NCBI RefSeq assembly: GCF_007830635.1
Contig: NZ_VLLA01000025.1
Location: 53,450 to 117,449, forward strand
Reading direction: 5' to 3'
Origin: Bradyrhizobium huanghuaihaiense
GTDB lineage: Bacteria > Pseudomonadota > Alphaproteobacteria > Rhizobiales > Xanthobacteraceae
DNA length: 64,000 bases
Part shown: positions 1-9,104 of the stretch, piece by piece
Position numbering within the stretch: position 1 is the first letter of the stretch
How the letters are laid out: every line of letters begins with the position of its first letter
Notes under the pieces: generated by a model
Seen by the model: only the letters and a program-made list of their open reading frames with translations
Database searches by the model: none
What the model was told of the DNA's origin: nothing
Position numbers and translations under genes: made by a program

Positions 1-652
1 GGAAAATAACCGGCTGCCCCTGTCTTGAGCCGGGATGTGTCAGTGGCCCGCTGATGTCGAAGAACTCGCCGGCATGCCTCGTCGTCCGCAGCCTGCTCGG
101 ATCACCAAACCGCCCCGCGGCCTGATCCAGGATAATAGCGCCTTCTCCCCAGCCATGCCAAAGGGTTCGCACCGCCTCCACAAATTCTTCGGCGCGGCGA
201 TAGCGGTCATCACGTGACAGCTCGTCGCCGCCAAAGCTCCTGGCCGTATAGACATTGGACGTCGTAACTGCGTTCCAGGCCGCACGGCCGCCACTGACAA
301 CGTCAAGCGACTGGAATCGGCGCGCGAGGTTATATGGCTCGTTGTAGGTGGTGGATGCCGAGCCGATCAGGCCGACAAATTTTGTTTCTCGGGCAATGCT
401 GGCAAGTGTAATCGTCGGCTCGATGCCGTTGAGCGGCGGGTGTTTGTCGATTGCTGGATCGAGCGCTGGCGTGTCGGCGAGGAAAACCGCGTCGAGCTTT
501 CCACGCTCGGCGTGCTTCGCGGCTCGTACGTAATGCTCAATATCGTAAAATGCGCCGGGAGAATTTCCGGGCCACCGCCACGCTGCGGTATGTCCCCCAG
601 CGCCATGCAGGTTCAAGCCAAGGTGAAGCTCACGTTCAAGCACTGACGTCAT
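1..652 (-). CDS. FMN-dependent monooxygenase, NtaA/SnaA/DszA type (partial, C-terminus outside window)
   Basis: One uninterrupted minus-strand frame reads from an ATG at 652 to the window edge, about 217 codons. It carries the usual N-terminal signatures of bacterial luciferase-fold, two-component flavin monooxygenases of the NtaA/SnaA/DszA group: an early ELHLGLNLHGAG strand, a TAAWRWP motif, the LDAVFLADTPAL strand, then SGGRAAWNAVTTSNVYTARSF and a WHGWGEGAII stretch. Family members use reduced FMN from a partner reductase to oxidise nitrilotriacetate, pristinamycin precursors or organosulfur compounds; the substrate here is not readable. An in-frame ATG at 664 is an alternative start, and neither has a clear ribosome site. 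It lies outside the island, upstream of and divergent from the tRNA, so it is probably core chromosome. Confidence 0.85.
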   Translation of the reverse strand, partial: MTSVLERELHLGLNLHGAGGHTAAWRWPGNSPGAFYDIEHYVRAAKHAERGKLDAVFLADTPALDPAIDKHPPLNGIEPTITLASIARETKFVGLIGSASTTYNEPYNLARRFQSLDVVSGGRAAWNAVTTSNVYTARSFGGDELSRDDRYRRAEEFVEAVRTLWHGWGEGAIILDQAAGRFGDPSRLRTTRHAGEFFDISGPLTHPGSRQGQPVIF

Positions 653-664
653 CACGCGGCACAT

Positions 665-1332
665 GCGGTTCGTGTAGAGGTGCACCGAAAGGTCAAAAAC
701 GGCATCGCACTCTTCTCAATTTTCGGTAGCCATGAACGCGTCATGGCACTCCAACATTGTAGAGTAGCCGACCAGCGTCAACCGCGGAGGAAAAATAAGA
801 ATGCCTGTTTCAATTCGTGCCGCCAGATAATTAATTTCTGTTGGGAATGCCTCATGGCGCGGAACGATAAACTCCGTGACTGAGAAGCCCCATCTATCTG
901 GTTTGCATCACATCGACGGACCGACGCAGCGACCAACTCAGAGTCGCGTGGACACGAATGCGCTACAAAAACGAGCTCCCGGACGCCGAATTCAAGCGCC
1001 ATCGCAGGGTTGCACCTCGTGTGTTGCCGCCTACGAGCGCCTGTTCCCTGACCGATTGAGCGCGCGCTACTGTTTCGGCTCGCCGCGGTAGAGCCAAAGT
1101 CGAAGTTCTTTGTTTTCGGGCTTTCGATTCAGGAATTCTGCGTCCGACGGCGACAATACGCAACGCGGGATCAGGATCCTCGACCGGTCGGCGGCTCGCG
1201 AGCTTTGACCTGCAAAGCTGAATGCCGACTGCGAGCTAGTCCCTATTTCGCTTGAAGCGATATGGGATTGCCGGAATGCCGGCCAACCTGTAGACGATCC
1301 CGGCGCCGCCGCGCGGTCGCCTTTCAGCGGCG
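665..1332. other. Intergenic stretch without a supportable gene
   Basis: Six-frame reading gives only short frames with no recognisable motif. The tRNA promoter must lie in the last part of this stretch, but I cannot pick out a convincing -35/-10 pair. Confidence 0.5.
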
Positions 1333-1408
1333 GGGCCTGTAGCTCAATGGTTAGAGCCGGCCGCTCATAACGGTCTGGTTGCAGGTTCGAGTCCTGCCGG
1401 GCCCACCA
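1333..1408 (+). tRNA. tRNA with CAT anticodon (tRNA-Met or tRNA-Ile2), island attachment gene
   Basis: A complete 76-nt cloverleaf with encoded CCA. The acceptor stem GGGCCTG pairs with CGGGCCC (one T-G wobble). The D arm contains AGCTCAATGGTTAGAGC. The anticodon loop is CTCATAA, giving CAT. The T arm is GCAGG-TTCGAGT-CCTGC. A CAT anticodon means either elongator Met or the Ile2 tRNA whose C34 is modified to lysidine; I cannot separate these by eye. The 3' 49 bases are duplicated at 53136-53184, marking this tRNA as an integration target. Confidence 0.95.
1360..1408 (+). repeat. attL: 49-bp direct repeat formed by the tRNA 3' end
   Basis: This segment, from the anticodon stem through CCA, is identical base for base to 53136-53184. 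Identity stops at both ends: the base before differs (g versus t) and the base after differs (a versus g). That is the standard footprint of a tyrosine-recombinase island that integrated at a tRNA 3' end and restored the gene. Confidence 0.92.
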
Positions 1409-2242
1409 AGAATATCAATAATTTGCTTGCTCTCCGCTGCCCTCAGCGCGACGACCGCACCAGAAACCGCACCAGATACGTGCACTTTTCGTTCGCACGC
1501 GGGTTCGCACACTGCAATCCACCTGATGGCGCCGGACCGACTTGGTTGATCTTGGATGTATTCGTCGTTCACTCATCGGTTGGATGGTGCTCCGACGGAG
1601 AAGCTGATCAAGAAACGTATGAACCTCAGAAATTCAACGCCCATTTTCCCGTACCGAAAGACATACCTATAGACCCGCATCGAATTTGTGCTTGAACCTC
1701 ATCAGTCAGGACCGCTGCGACGGCCAAAGAGACGCAGTGCCGGGCGGCGGGCGAGTCACCTACGATCGTCCCCCGACCAAATTTGACCAAGTTTTCATTA
1801 CGACTGCGTGAAATACGAAGGCGGTTCAGGCCCTGCCTCTGCAGTGCTGATGACAATCTAGATACCGACCTGACCGAATCACTTTTCAACATGGAAGCTC
1901 GCGTTCAGAGTCTCGAACCAGGCAATCGTCGCTTCCGAACATTAACGAATGCGTCGACGTCTGACGCTTCTCTGAATAGCAGCACAATTTTGGAAGATAT
2001 TGACGATTGTTCGGCGGAGTAAATGTTCTCAGATCGATCCGCTTTTATCGTCCGCGCTGCTCGGGCACTGGCTGGTTTGGTTCGAAGGTCTCGATGAATC
2101 GTCGGCCGTTACAAGGAGCCAATTCCGGATCAGTTTCAAAGGACAAAAAGGTTTGCTAACAAGGAGGTAAGTTGCCAAGCTGATGCGGTAGTCGAATGAA
2201 CGAAGCAGGCACGGGAGGGAGAGATCTAGCGGTGATGATGGA
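1409..2242. other. Island left end, no supportable gene
   Basis: Contains the GCACCAG motif pair at 1457-1475. Short open frames exist (for example 1783-2022 on +), but none has a motif, a good ribosome site or a plausible length. The promoter of the SIR2 operon should lie near its right end. Confidence 0.5.
1457..1475 (+). promoter_or_regulatory. Putative integrase arm-type sites, left end
   Basis: Two direct copies of GCACCAG start 12 bases apart (1457 and 1469), about 50 bp inside the left att core. A matching pair occurs inside the right end (53027 and 53038). Paired short direct repeats flanking att cores are typical arm-binding sites of tyrosine integrases; assignment here is inference. 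Confidence 0.45.
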
Positions 2243-3994
2243 ATGCGCGTTTGCTCGACCACGAGACATGGATATCTGACCGTGCCGACGGCCCTGGATA
2301 TAACGATCGTCGAAACCCTTGCTCTGTTGGATGGTGATTTCGCTGAGTTTGCGGCCGGGATCGCGCATGATCAATACGCGATTTGGCTCGGTGCGGGCGT
2401 CTCGCTTGGAAAGCTTCCCGGTCTTGAGGGCGTCGCTGGTGAAGTGCTCGAGCATTTGCGCATTCGGATTGATTCTACGAACGCCGCCTGCAAGTTTCGC
2501 CGGAGCCTAGACCGCATTCTTAACTTGATCCTTTCGCCCGAGGATTGGAAGGAGATTGACTACGCCAAGTCGGCAACAGACTGGAAGATCTTCGGCCGGA
2601 TCAAGAAGAATTTGACCGGCGCTTATTCACGAATGCTAGACCAGCATCCGCAGGGAGAATTGCCAGACTATCTTGTCTGGGACGCGGTAAAGGTCGTTGA
2701 ACGCTACGGCGACCCTTCAATTACGCCTGGCCCGGAACATTTCGGTTTGGCAGCCTTAATTGCAGAGGGCGTCGCATCTGATGTTGCTAGCGCCAATTGG
2801 GACGCGCTCATCGAAAAAGCAATTGTCGCAATCGCAGGCTCTCCGGTGGGGTTGCTTCAGGTCCGGATTTTACCCGAGGACGTCAGGGACAGTAGCGCAA
2901 GGGCCAGGTTCTACAAATTTCATGGCTGCGCCGTCCTCGGAGGCGAGGACGAGGCGCGATACCGAGAGCGCATCGTTGGTCGCGCCTCGCAGATCCACGG
3001 CTGGGCTGACAAGGCAGAAAACAAGGTCATAGCCGGCAAACTCCTGGATCTTGCGATTTCAAAATCAACATTGATGCTGGGGCTGTCCGCGCAGGACACG
3101 AATATTCAAAACATCTTTGTCGTCGCGCAGCAGAGTCTGCCGGCATCGTTCCCAACTCATCCTCCCGCGGTTGTTCTTTCAGAAAATTCCGTCGGGGCTG
3201 ATCAGCTCAGTCTTCTGCAGAATTTCTATAAGACAGACTATGTTGCGAAGTCCGAGGAAATCGAAAAGTCGGCCTTGCTCCGGGCCTACAGTCGATCATT
3301 GCTGCCAGCCCTCTGGCTACATGTCGTCTGCTCGAAGCTCGAAACATTCCTTGAAGGATCAGCATCCGGGTTGACGGCCGCGGAGAAGTCTCGGTTGCGA
3401 TCGGCGTTGAGAACCTTGCGTAATGGGGTTGCGGCAACTGCCTTGCCGGACCAGTACGAGCAGTTCATGGTGACTGCGCTCTCGCTCGCGGGACGCGCTA
3501 TGAACTTTTTTCGGGATGGCCGGCGAATCAATGCGGCCGCTGGGCTGTATAGTCCGCTCTCGATGTCGAGCGTCCCGAAATCGCTACACGAGCCCGGATT
3601 TTCCAGTTCGGGGATTCAAGAGCTTGCACTGGGGATTGCCCTCGTGGCACTCGCAGCGACGGAGGGATTCTGGGAATGCAGGGTGAGCGGCCTGAGCGAT
3701 CCCGGGGGTGGGGCGCTGCGGCTCGCCGGCGCGGTGCGCTCTGCAGAAGTCTTCTTCGCAGCAAACAATCAATCGGCGAGCCGACTGATTGCCGGTGGAT
3801 ACGCGGCAGAGGATAGTGATACTATTATCTTGCATAGCCATGAGGCGCCTGCGCGTGCTGCCCGACACCCGACCTCACCACCTGGTCGGACTTTGCGAAG
3901 GAGGCGGCGGGAGATCAGCTTGTCCAGATTGTCTGGCGCTTCCAACAGTCTTGACGAGATTTTGAAGAATCTTCGAGCGGAGATCGCTGTATGA
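2243..3994 (+). CDS. SIR2-domain effector of a Lamassu/ABC-3C-like defence operon
   Basis: A 583-aa protein with a SIR2-like NAD-binding domain: YAIWLGAGVS (GAG at residues 50-52), SANWDALIEKAI (N185-D187, matching the TTN-x-D motif) and KFHG with the expected catalytic His at 227. In anti-phage systems such domains usually cleave NAD+ to abort infection. The rest is helical with no family I recognise. It is the first gene of a tight operon; its TGA overlaps the next ATG by four bases (ATGA). Residues of about 535-568 are Arg/Pro-rich and look out of frame: from about 3862 to 3951 the third frame gives better sequence (TPDLTTWSDFAKEAAGD...WRFQQ) before the original frame resumes as SLDEILKNLRAEIAV. 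Compensating frameshifts are likely. The ATG at 2243 is used; a GTG at 2282 is an alternative. Confidence 0.8.
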   Translation: MRVCSTTRHGYLTVPTALDITIVETLALLDGDFAEFAAGIAHDQYAIWLGAGVSLGKLPGLEGVAGEVLEHLRIRIDSTNAACKFRRSLDRILNLILSPEDWKEIDYAKSATDWKIFGRIKKNLTGAYSRMLDQHPQGELPDYLVWDAVKVVERYGDPSITPGPEHFGLAALIAEGVASDVASANWDALIEKAIVAIAGSPVGLLQVRILPEDVRDSSARARFYKFHGCAVLGGEDEARYRERIVGRASQIHGWADKAENKVIAGKLLDLAISKSTLMLGLSAQDTNIQNIFVVAQQSLPASFPTHPPAVVLSENSVGADQLSLLQNFYKTDYVAKSEEIEKSALLRAYSRSLLPALWLHVVCSKLETFLEGSASGLTAAEKSRLRSALRTLRNGVAATALPDQYEQFMVTALSLAGRAMNFFRDGRRINAAAGLYSPLSMSSVPKSLHEPGFSSSGIQELALGIALVALAATEGFWECRVSGLSDPGGGALRLAGAVRSAEVFFAANNQSASRLIAGGYAAEDSDTIILHSHEAPARAARHPTSPPGRTLRRRRREISLSRLSGASNSLDEILKNLRAEIAV

Positions 3995-4560
3995 CTACGA
4001 CGATTCCCGTCGAGCGCGTCGCAAGCGTGCTTGAAGCGGCGCACTTCAAGCGCGTCCCTACGCCCTTGAAAATTGGTGGAATTGAGATAGACGCGGCTGC
4101 GGCCTTCGTGGGTGAACCGCCGATCCCGGATCTTATCGTGGTCGGAGATTCACTCGCCCAAACACCCGCGCGATTGCAGCAGGTCGTCGAGGGAGCTGGC
4201 CGCGCCCTCGATATGATGGGCTCGCGTCGGCCGTTGACGCTTATTGTCGTTGGGCCGCGGCCGGAATCGTCGACGCTGTCCGCACTGGCTCGCCATGCGC
4301 GCGTGCTAGCGGTGGGAGAGACAGCCGGCGAACAGGACTTGTTCAATTGGCTGGCTGTACTGCTGCCGTTGACCTTGCCAAAGGCGAGCGAAGATAGGGC
4401 AATCGCGATCCGCGCGAAACTTCTAGAAGGCTTTGACGATCCGCTTGCGCTCGAGCTCGTCGAAATTGCGTCTGCGGGCGTGCTGAGGGTGGCGTCGCAT
4501 TTGGCAGACGCGATCGACGCTCCCTTCCTCGAAGATCTCTTGTCTGAAAAGGAGCCATAG
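3991..4560 (+). CDS. Small middle protein of the SIR2-SMC operon (LmuC / middle-component-like)
   Basis: A 189-aa protein starting inside the SIR2 stop codon (ATGA overlap) and ending directly before the GTG of the ATPase gene, so all three are almost certainly translated together. No domain is recognisable by eye; the sequence is an alternation of hydrophobic strands and helices without signal peptide or TM segment, so it is probably cytosolic. By position and size it matches the small accessory subunit between effector and SMC-like ATPase in Lamassu (LmuC) or the middle component of ABC-3C systems. That assignment rests on context, not on a motif. Confidence 0.6.
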   Translation: MTTTIPVERVASVLEAAHFKRVPTPLKIGGIEIDAAAAFVGEPPIPDLIVVGDSLAQTPARLQQVVEGAGRALDMMGSRRPLTLIVVGPRPESSTLSALARHARVLAVGETAGEQDLFNWLAVLLPLTLPKASEDRAIAIRAKLLEGFDDPLALELVEIASAGVLRVASHLADAIDAPFLEDLLSEKEP

Positions 4561-6993
4561 GTGGCGCCGCGCTTGAAATTTCTAAAGGTCGAGGATTTTC
4601 GCAGCATCCGCGGGCCAGCCGGGGTCTCGCTTGATGCGCCGGCAGTGCTTATTCATGGGCCGAACGGTACCGGCAAGACGAGCCTGCTTTCGTCAATCGA
4701 ACTGGCATTAACCGGCAGTGTGCCATCGCTCGCACGCCTCGATCGCGACTACATGGCATACTTGCCGCACAAGCTGGCCAAGAATGGATTGGGACGCGTA
4801 TCGATCCAGGCTGAAGGCGTTGGATCAAAGACAGAGGCGTCTCTGGAGATCAACGGACAAGCGATCGTCGGATCCGCGCTTTTGGATGGAGACCAATCGC
4901 GATTCTACCTTGAAAGATGCTATCTCGCGCAGGTCACTCTAGGGCGCCTGTTGGAGATCTACGAACACCAAGACAACCGAGACACGGCATCGCCTCTCAC
5001 TCGGTTTGTCAAGGAAATGCTCGGATTGGACGCGTTGGATTCCCTCATTGACGGGTTGCATGCCGCTGGTGACGTGCGGCGTTTCAGGGAAAGCGCGCCG
5101 CATTTTTGGGCGGCTCGAGCCGATGCTCCAATGCTGGAGCGGGGCGTCGACGAGGCGACAGAGATCGAACAAGCTTGCCGCGACGAGATGATCAAGACCG
5201 AGAATGATCTCCGTGAATTGCTTGGGCCTCAGTTTGTTGCTGACGGTCCAATTGACATCGAAGCGTTACGAGCCGTCGTCAAGAGCGATATCGAGGAGCG
5301 TGAGACGAAGCTCGCCGATTTGGCGCGAATTCGACGAGACCTTGCGGCGGCGAAGGCTCAGCTACTTGAGGCCAGCACGTCGGAAGAGGAGGGAGAGCGG
5401 ATTGCGGCAGAGCAGGTGAGCAGTGCTACGCGAGACGCATTTGCGCGTTGGCGCAGCGTCGCTGGTCAACAACTCGAGGTGCTGCTGCGAAGCATACAGA
5501 AGAAGTTCACCGATGTTGTGTCTGTGGACGTCAGCCCAGCAACGGCGCACGCCAAAGCGTTGGCAATTGTCAGCTCTGCTCTAAGTCGCGCTCAAACGGC
5601 TTTGACTAACGACGATGAGATCATTCGCTCGTTGTCGGGCGCGCAGGTGTCGGTGCAACAGGGGCAAGGGCGCCTGAAGCTCATCGATGAGCAGCTTGCA
5701 GATGCTGGAGGTGCAAATCGTGCGCTCGCGGAAGCGCTCGCGACGATTTCCTCTCATATTGAGAACGAGATATGTCCCGTCTGCTCTCGTAATTTTGCTG
5801 AAATCTCCGAAGAACAACTAGCTTCTCATGTATCCGAGGAAGTTGCTCGGTTGGTGGCGGTGGCAGGGCGCGTCGAGGCGTTGGTGAGGGACCGCGCAAC
5901 GACCGCAGCGGCTGTCGTAGCGACACAGCGGCAAGAAGCGGATCTGTTCGCTCGCCGCCTGCCCAATGATAGGCGCGATGCGATCTTACTTGAATTGGCG
6001 GATCTGACGGAGTGGATGAATGCGCTCGATAGTCTTGCAGATGCTGCAAGCAACGGCGGGCGCCTCTGGGAGGAAGCAAAGCAGGCGGCGGAGCGACTTT
6101 CCGTTTTAAGAAGCCGGATCTCCTCGATCTCGGGGTTGAGGGCGGAGCTCGTCTCCTATGGGCAACGGTTGTCACTTCAGCCGTTTCCTGCAGATGTTCC
6201 ATTAGAAGAGATTGTCGATGAGATACTCACGCAGGTTCAATATCGTTCAGCACAAGAAGCGAAGTCGGGCGATCAGGGTGACCGAGCTCTGCGGCTGCTT
6301 GACAAGTTGGAAGTAAATCAGCGCGAGCTCGATAACGCCACAATCGACCTGGCGACAGCGTTCGAGGACGAACGGCGCACGACAGCGCTACGGCAGGAGT
6401 CGGAGCGCCGAATTGCCGTAGCAAAGGGGCTCTTGGCCCAAGCGCAAGCGGTACGAGCAGACGAGGCGCGGCGCGTATTTAACAAGGAGCTCAATGCTGT
6501 GTGGCGCGACCTCTTTATTCGGCTTGCGCCGGACGAGGCGTTCGTTCCGGCTTTCGCGTTGCCGTCCATTCCTGGTCGAGCCGTCGAAGCTGTCCTTGAG
6601 ACACATTATCGATCGGGCGGAAAAGGTGGAAATCCGCGAGCTATGTTGAGTGCCGGCAACCTCAATACGGCTGCGCTGACGCTTTTTCTCGGACTTCATC
6701 TCTCGGTCTCTCCAGCCTTGCCTTGGTTGGTTCTGGATGACCCAGTTCAAAGCATGGATGACGTGCATATTGCCCAATTTGCGGCCTTGCTGCGTACCCT
6801 CAAGCAGCATGGGCGCCAGATCATTATCGCGGTGCACGATCGACAGCTTTTCGACTATCTCACGCTTGAGCTCAGCCCGACCTACAACGGCGATCGTTTG
6901 ATTACGATCGAATTAGGGCGAGATTCGGATGGAATGACCACCGCGCCTTGGAGTCTGATGTCATTTCGGCCCGATCGCGCAATCGCTGCATGA
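4561..6993 (+). CDS. SMC/Rad50-like AAA ATPase of the defence operon (LmuB-like)
   Basis: An 810-aa ATPase with the split ABC/SMC layout. Walker A is GPNGTGKTS (residues 33-41) and long charged helical coiled-coil segments follow. A CPVC hook (Cys405, Cys408) resembles a Rad50 zinc hook. The ABC signature is LSAGNLNTAAL (from 696), and Walker B is WLVLDDPVQSMDD (Asp726-Asp727). In Lamassu and related systems this subunit senses DNA ends or replication structures and releases the effector. The GTG start follows directly after the TAG of the preceding gene. The frame is intact throughout. Confidence 0.85.
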   Translation: MAPRLKFLKVEDFRSIRGPAGVSLDAPAVLIHGPNGTGKTSLLSSIELALTGSVPSLARLDRDYMAYLPHKLAKNGLGRVSIQAEGVGSKTEASLEINGQAIVGSALLDGDQSRFYLERCYLAQVTLGRLLEIYEHQDNRDTASPLTRFVKEMLGLDALDSLIDGLHAAGDVRRFRESAPHFWAARADAPMLERGVDEATEIEQACRDEMIKTENDLRELLGPQFVADGPIDIEALRAVVKSDIEERETKLADLARIRRDLAAAKAQLLEASTSEEEGERIAAEQVSSATRDAFARWRSVAGQQLEVLLRSIQKKFTDVVSVDVSPATAHAKALAIVSSALSRAQTALTNDDEIIRSLSGAQVSVQQGQGRLKLIDEQLADAGGANRALAEALATISSHIENEICPVCSRNFAEISEEQLASHVSEEVARLVAVAGRVEALVRDRATTAAAVVATQRQEADLFARRLPNDRRDAILLELADLTEWMNALDSLADAASNGGRLWEEAKQAAERLSVLRSRISSISGLRAELVSYGQRLSLQPFPADVPLEEIVDEILTQVQYRSAQEAKSGDQGDRALRLLDKLEVNQRELDNATIDLATAFEDERRTTALRQESERRIAVAKGLLAQAQAVRADEARRVFNKELNAVWRDLFIRLAPDEAFVPAFALPSIPGRAVEAVLETHYRSGGKGGNPRAMLSAGNLNTAALTLFLGLHLSVSPALPWLVLDDPVQSMDDVHIAQFAALLRTLKQHGRQIIIAVHDRQLFDYLTLELSPTYNGDRLITIELGRDSDGMTTAPWSLMSFRPDRAIAA

Positions 6994-7525
6994 AAGCGAC
7001 GCCAGCCTTGCCGGCCACGGCCTGCAGCGCAGCATGTTGCTCCAGTTCAAGCGCTGCGATTTCCGCGGCGCGGCCTTCCGGCCGCGACAGGTTCGAGCGG
7101 TCACTAACGTGCAGCCTACCAGCGGAGCATGCGCGCCCGCGCCGCGAGCAGGGCCGGCCGACACTCCTTTAGTGAAGGGCTGCCTTTATCAGACGCCGGC
7201 GGAAGCAAAGGAGCTCGACGTGCTGTCGTGGCGGTGGCCGCAGGTGTTGAGCAATACGGTAGATCCGGCAGGGCAAGACGGGCGGGACGAGCTCAACTCC
7301 TGGACATCAACGGCAAGCTGACGGTCACTGCCCTGCTGCGCGCCAATACACGCGCAAGAAAGGCCCTCAGTACACGCGCGAGGCCATTGAAGCTGCTGGA
7401 CGCCAAAGCGCCCGACGTCTGAAATAAACCATTAGGCGGACATACTGCCCCGTCTTCGCGCCGGCTCTTCGCACGCGCCCCTAATAAACACAGTTAAAAT
7501 CCCGGCGATAATCTGAGGCTCGGGC
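6994..7525. other. Spacer after the defence operon, no supportable gene
   Basis: Several overlapping short frames (for example 7129-7422 +) lack motifs and look like GC-driven chance frames or coding remnants. No clear terminator hairpin with a T-run is visible after 6993. Confidence 0.45.
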
Positions 7526-8101
7526 GTGAACAGCATCCAGCCGCTTCGGTTCAGGGCAAGCTGGCCCAAGGTTGCGCTTCCGGAAAACATGGAGGCGCTC
7601 TATATCGATGCCATACAAGTCGCGGGCGTGAGGCTTGATTTTTCATGCATTTCCACGATGGTTCATGAAGCGGGGTATGGCGACGATGCGGCTGTGCTGC
7701 ATTGGACATCGCGGGCCGTCAGGGGCCCTGAGATCATCTCGGTCCGTAGCTACACGTACGACCACGAGAACTTCGCCGAGCGCAACAAATCGGAGGCTGG
7801 GATCGATGCGGTGATGATGGCGACCTATAAGAGGGACCTAAGCCGAGCTAAGCGGCGGCGCCGTCGCAAACTCTTGCGGTCAAGGCAAATCCTCCGCACG
7901 GCCCGTGATAGAAAGATGGCACTGCAAGCGATCGGTTATGAGAACCTATTACGTCGACGAGACAGGCTTTACCGGCGAGGACCTCCTGGCGGCAGACCAG
8001 CCGATCTTCTTGCAGGCGACCAACGACCTCAGCGAAGACGAGGCGGATCGACTCATCGCTTCGACCTTTGGCGGTCTGGGCAGCACCGAACTCAAATATA
8101 G
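7526..8101 (+). CDS. Hypothetical protein, C-terminus doubtful
   Basis: A GTG-started frame of 191 codons. The first 100 or so residues have normal composition (for example PENMEALYIDAIQVAGVRLD). From about residue 105 on it turns into Arg-rich sequence (RAKRRRRRKLLRSR) and overlaps the DUF3800 gene by about 160 bp in another frame. The real protein may end earlier through a frameshift, or the gene may be a truncated remnant. No family recognised. Confidence 0.35.
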   Translation: MNSIQPLRFRASWPKVALPENMEALYIDAIQVAGVRLDFSCISTMVHEAGYGDDAAVLHWTSRAVRGPEIISVRSYTYDHENFAERNKSEAGIDAVMMATYKRDLSRAKRRRRRKLLRSRQILRTARDRKMALQAIGYENLLRRRDRLYRRGPPGGRPADLLAGDQRPQRRRGGSTHRFDLWRSGQHRTQI

Positions 8102-9032
8102 CCGGCTCGCGCGCGGCGGCCGTCACCAAGACAGGATCGTCGAGTTCATCGGGATACTTGCGCAGGATCCTCTGCGCGCCGGGGCGTGGATCGCCCACAA
8201 GGAATTCGCCATGATGACGTTGATCGTCGATTGGTGGATGGAGCCCCTTGCTTACGAGGCAGGCTTGAACTTGTATAAGGACGGCGCAAATCATGGTATG
8301 GCGAACATGCTGTATTTCTGTCTGGAATCCTACTGGTCGAAAGGTTTCAGGCGAAAGGTCCTTGAACATTTCCAGCGCATGCTCCGTACGCGAACCCTGG
8401 AACGATATACGGAGTGCCAGCTCCTGATCGAGAAGGCGCGCCGGCACGCAACAGGCGATCCCACCCGAGAAGAGCTTTTAAGGTATCTGTCCGTGTCGTT
8501 CATGCTCCTCGGCTACGATCACGTACGCCGTATGCCCGAGCGCGCGCTCGATATCGCGCTGACCGGCCTCGTGCAGCTCGGTCATATGTGGACCGAACGG
8601 CACAGTGGTCCGTGGAGCGTCGTGCACGACCAATCCTCCAACATGTCCAAGCAAAAATGGATATGGGACGCCTATTCGGCGGAAACTATGCCGCCGGCCA
8701 AGTTCGAGAACCCCGGCACGGTGGCGCGGTTTCCGATGAACGTCACGCAAACGCGCTTTGGCGATTCCGCGCAGGAGAAGCAGTTGCAAATTTGCGACGT
8801 TCTGGCGGGCGCGTGTTCGGCATTCGCGCGGTTCGATAAGACAGATGCCGAGCACCTCGCCTACCGCGATCGCCTTGGCGCGGCCGGGATCGAGAATTTC
8901 TTTACAGGTGTGATGTGGCCGGTCCCGGAAGTGACGCCTGAAGGCCTCGGTCGACGGGGCTGGGACGGCAATATCGCACTCGAATATTTGACGCAGAACA
9001 TGCGTGCGAAACGGCCGGAGCCCAAACCTTGA
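7938..9032 (+). CDS. DUF3800-domain protein
   Basis: About 364 aa from the ATG at 7938. The N-terminus TYYVDETGFTG fits the DUF3800 pattern of an Asp-Glu pair after a short strand, and the C-terminal KQLQICDVLAGACSAF fits the family's conserved LQxxDxxAG helix. DUF3800 is thought to have an RNase H-like fold and is common on islands and in defence contexts; its biochemical role is unproven. An in-frame upstream ATG at 7905 would add 11 residues with no similarity to the family start, so the later ATG is preferred. Confidence 0.7.
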   Translation: MRTYYVDETGFTGEDLLAADQPIFLQATNDLSEDEADRLIASTFGGLGSTELKYSRLARGGRHQDRIVEFIGILAQDPLRAGAWIAHKEFAMMTLIVDWWMEPLAYEAGLNLYKDGANHGMANMLYFCLESYWSKGFRRKVLEHFQRMLRTRTLERYTECQLLIEKARRHATGDPTREELLRYLSVSFMLLGYDHVRRMPERALDIALTGLVQLGHMWTERHSGPWSVVHDQSSNMSKQKWIWDAYSAETMPPAKFENPGTVARFPMNVTQTRFGDSAQEKQLQICDVLAGACSAFARFDKTDAEHLAYRDRLGAAGIENFFTGVMWPVPEVTPEGLGRRGWDGNIALEYLTQNMRAKRPEPKP

Positions 9033-9104
9033 GACGCGTGTGAGGCATTCTGCAGCATCGCGCCCTGCGCAGGGACTCCCTCTAACCCAATCCTGGCGAC
9101 GAGC

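Noticed and set aside
2243..6993. Wadjet or PARIS system
   Set aside because: There is no JetA/JetB/JetD set and no AriB-type Toprim partner; SIR2 plus small protein plus SMC-like ATPase fits Lamassu/ABC-3C better.
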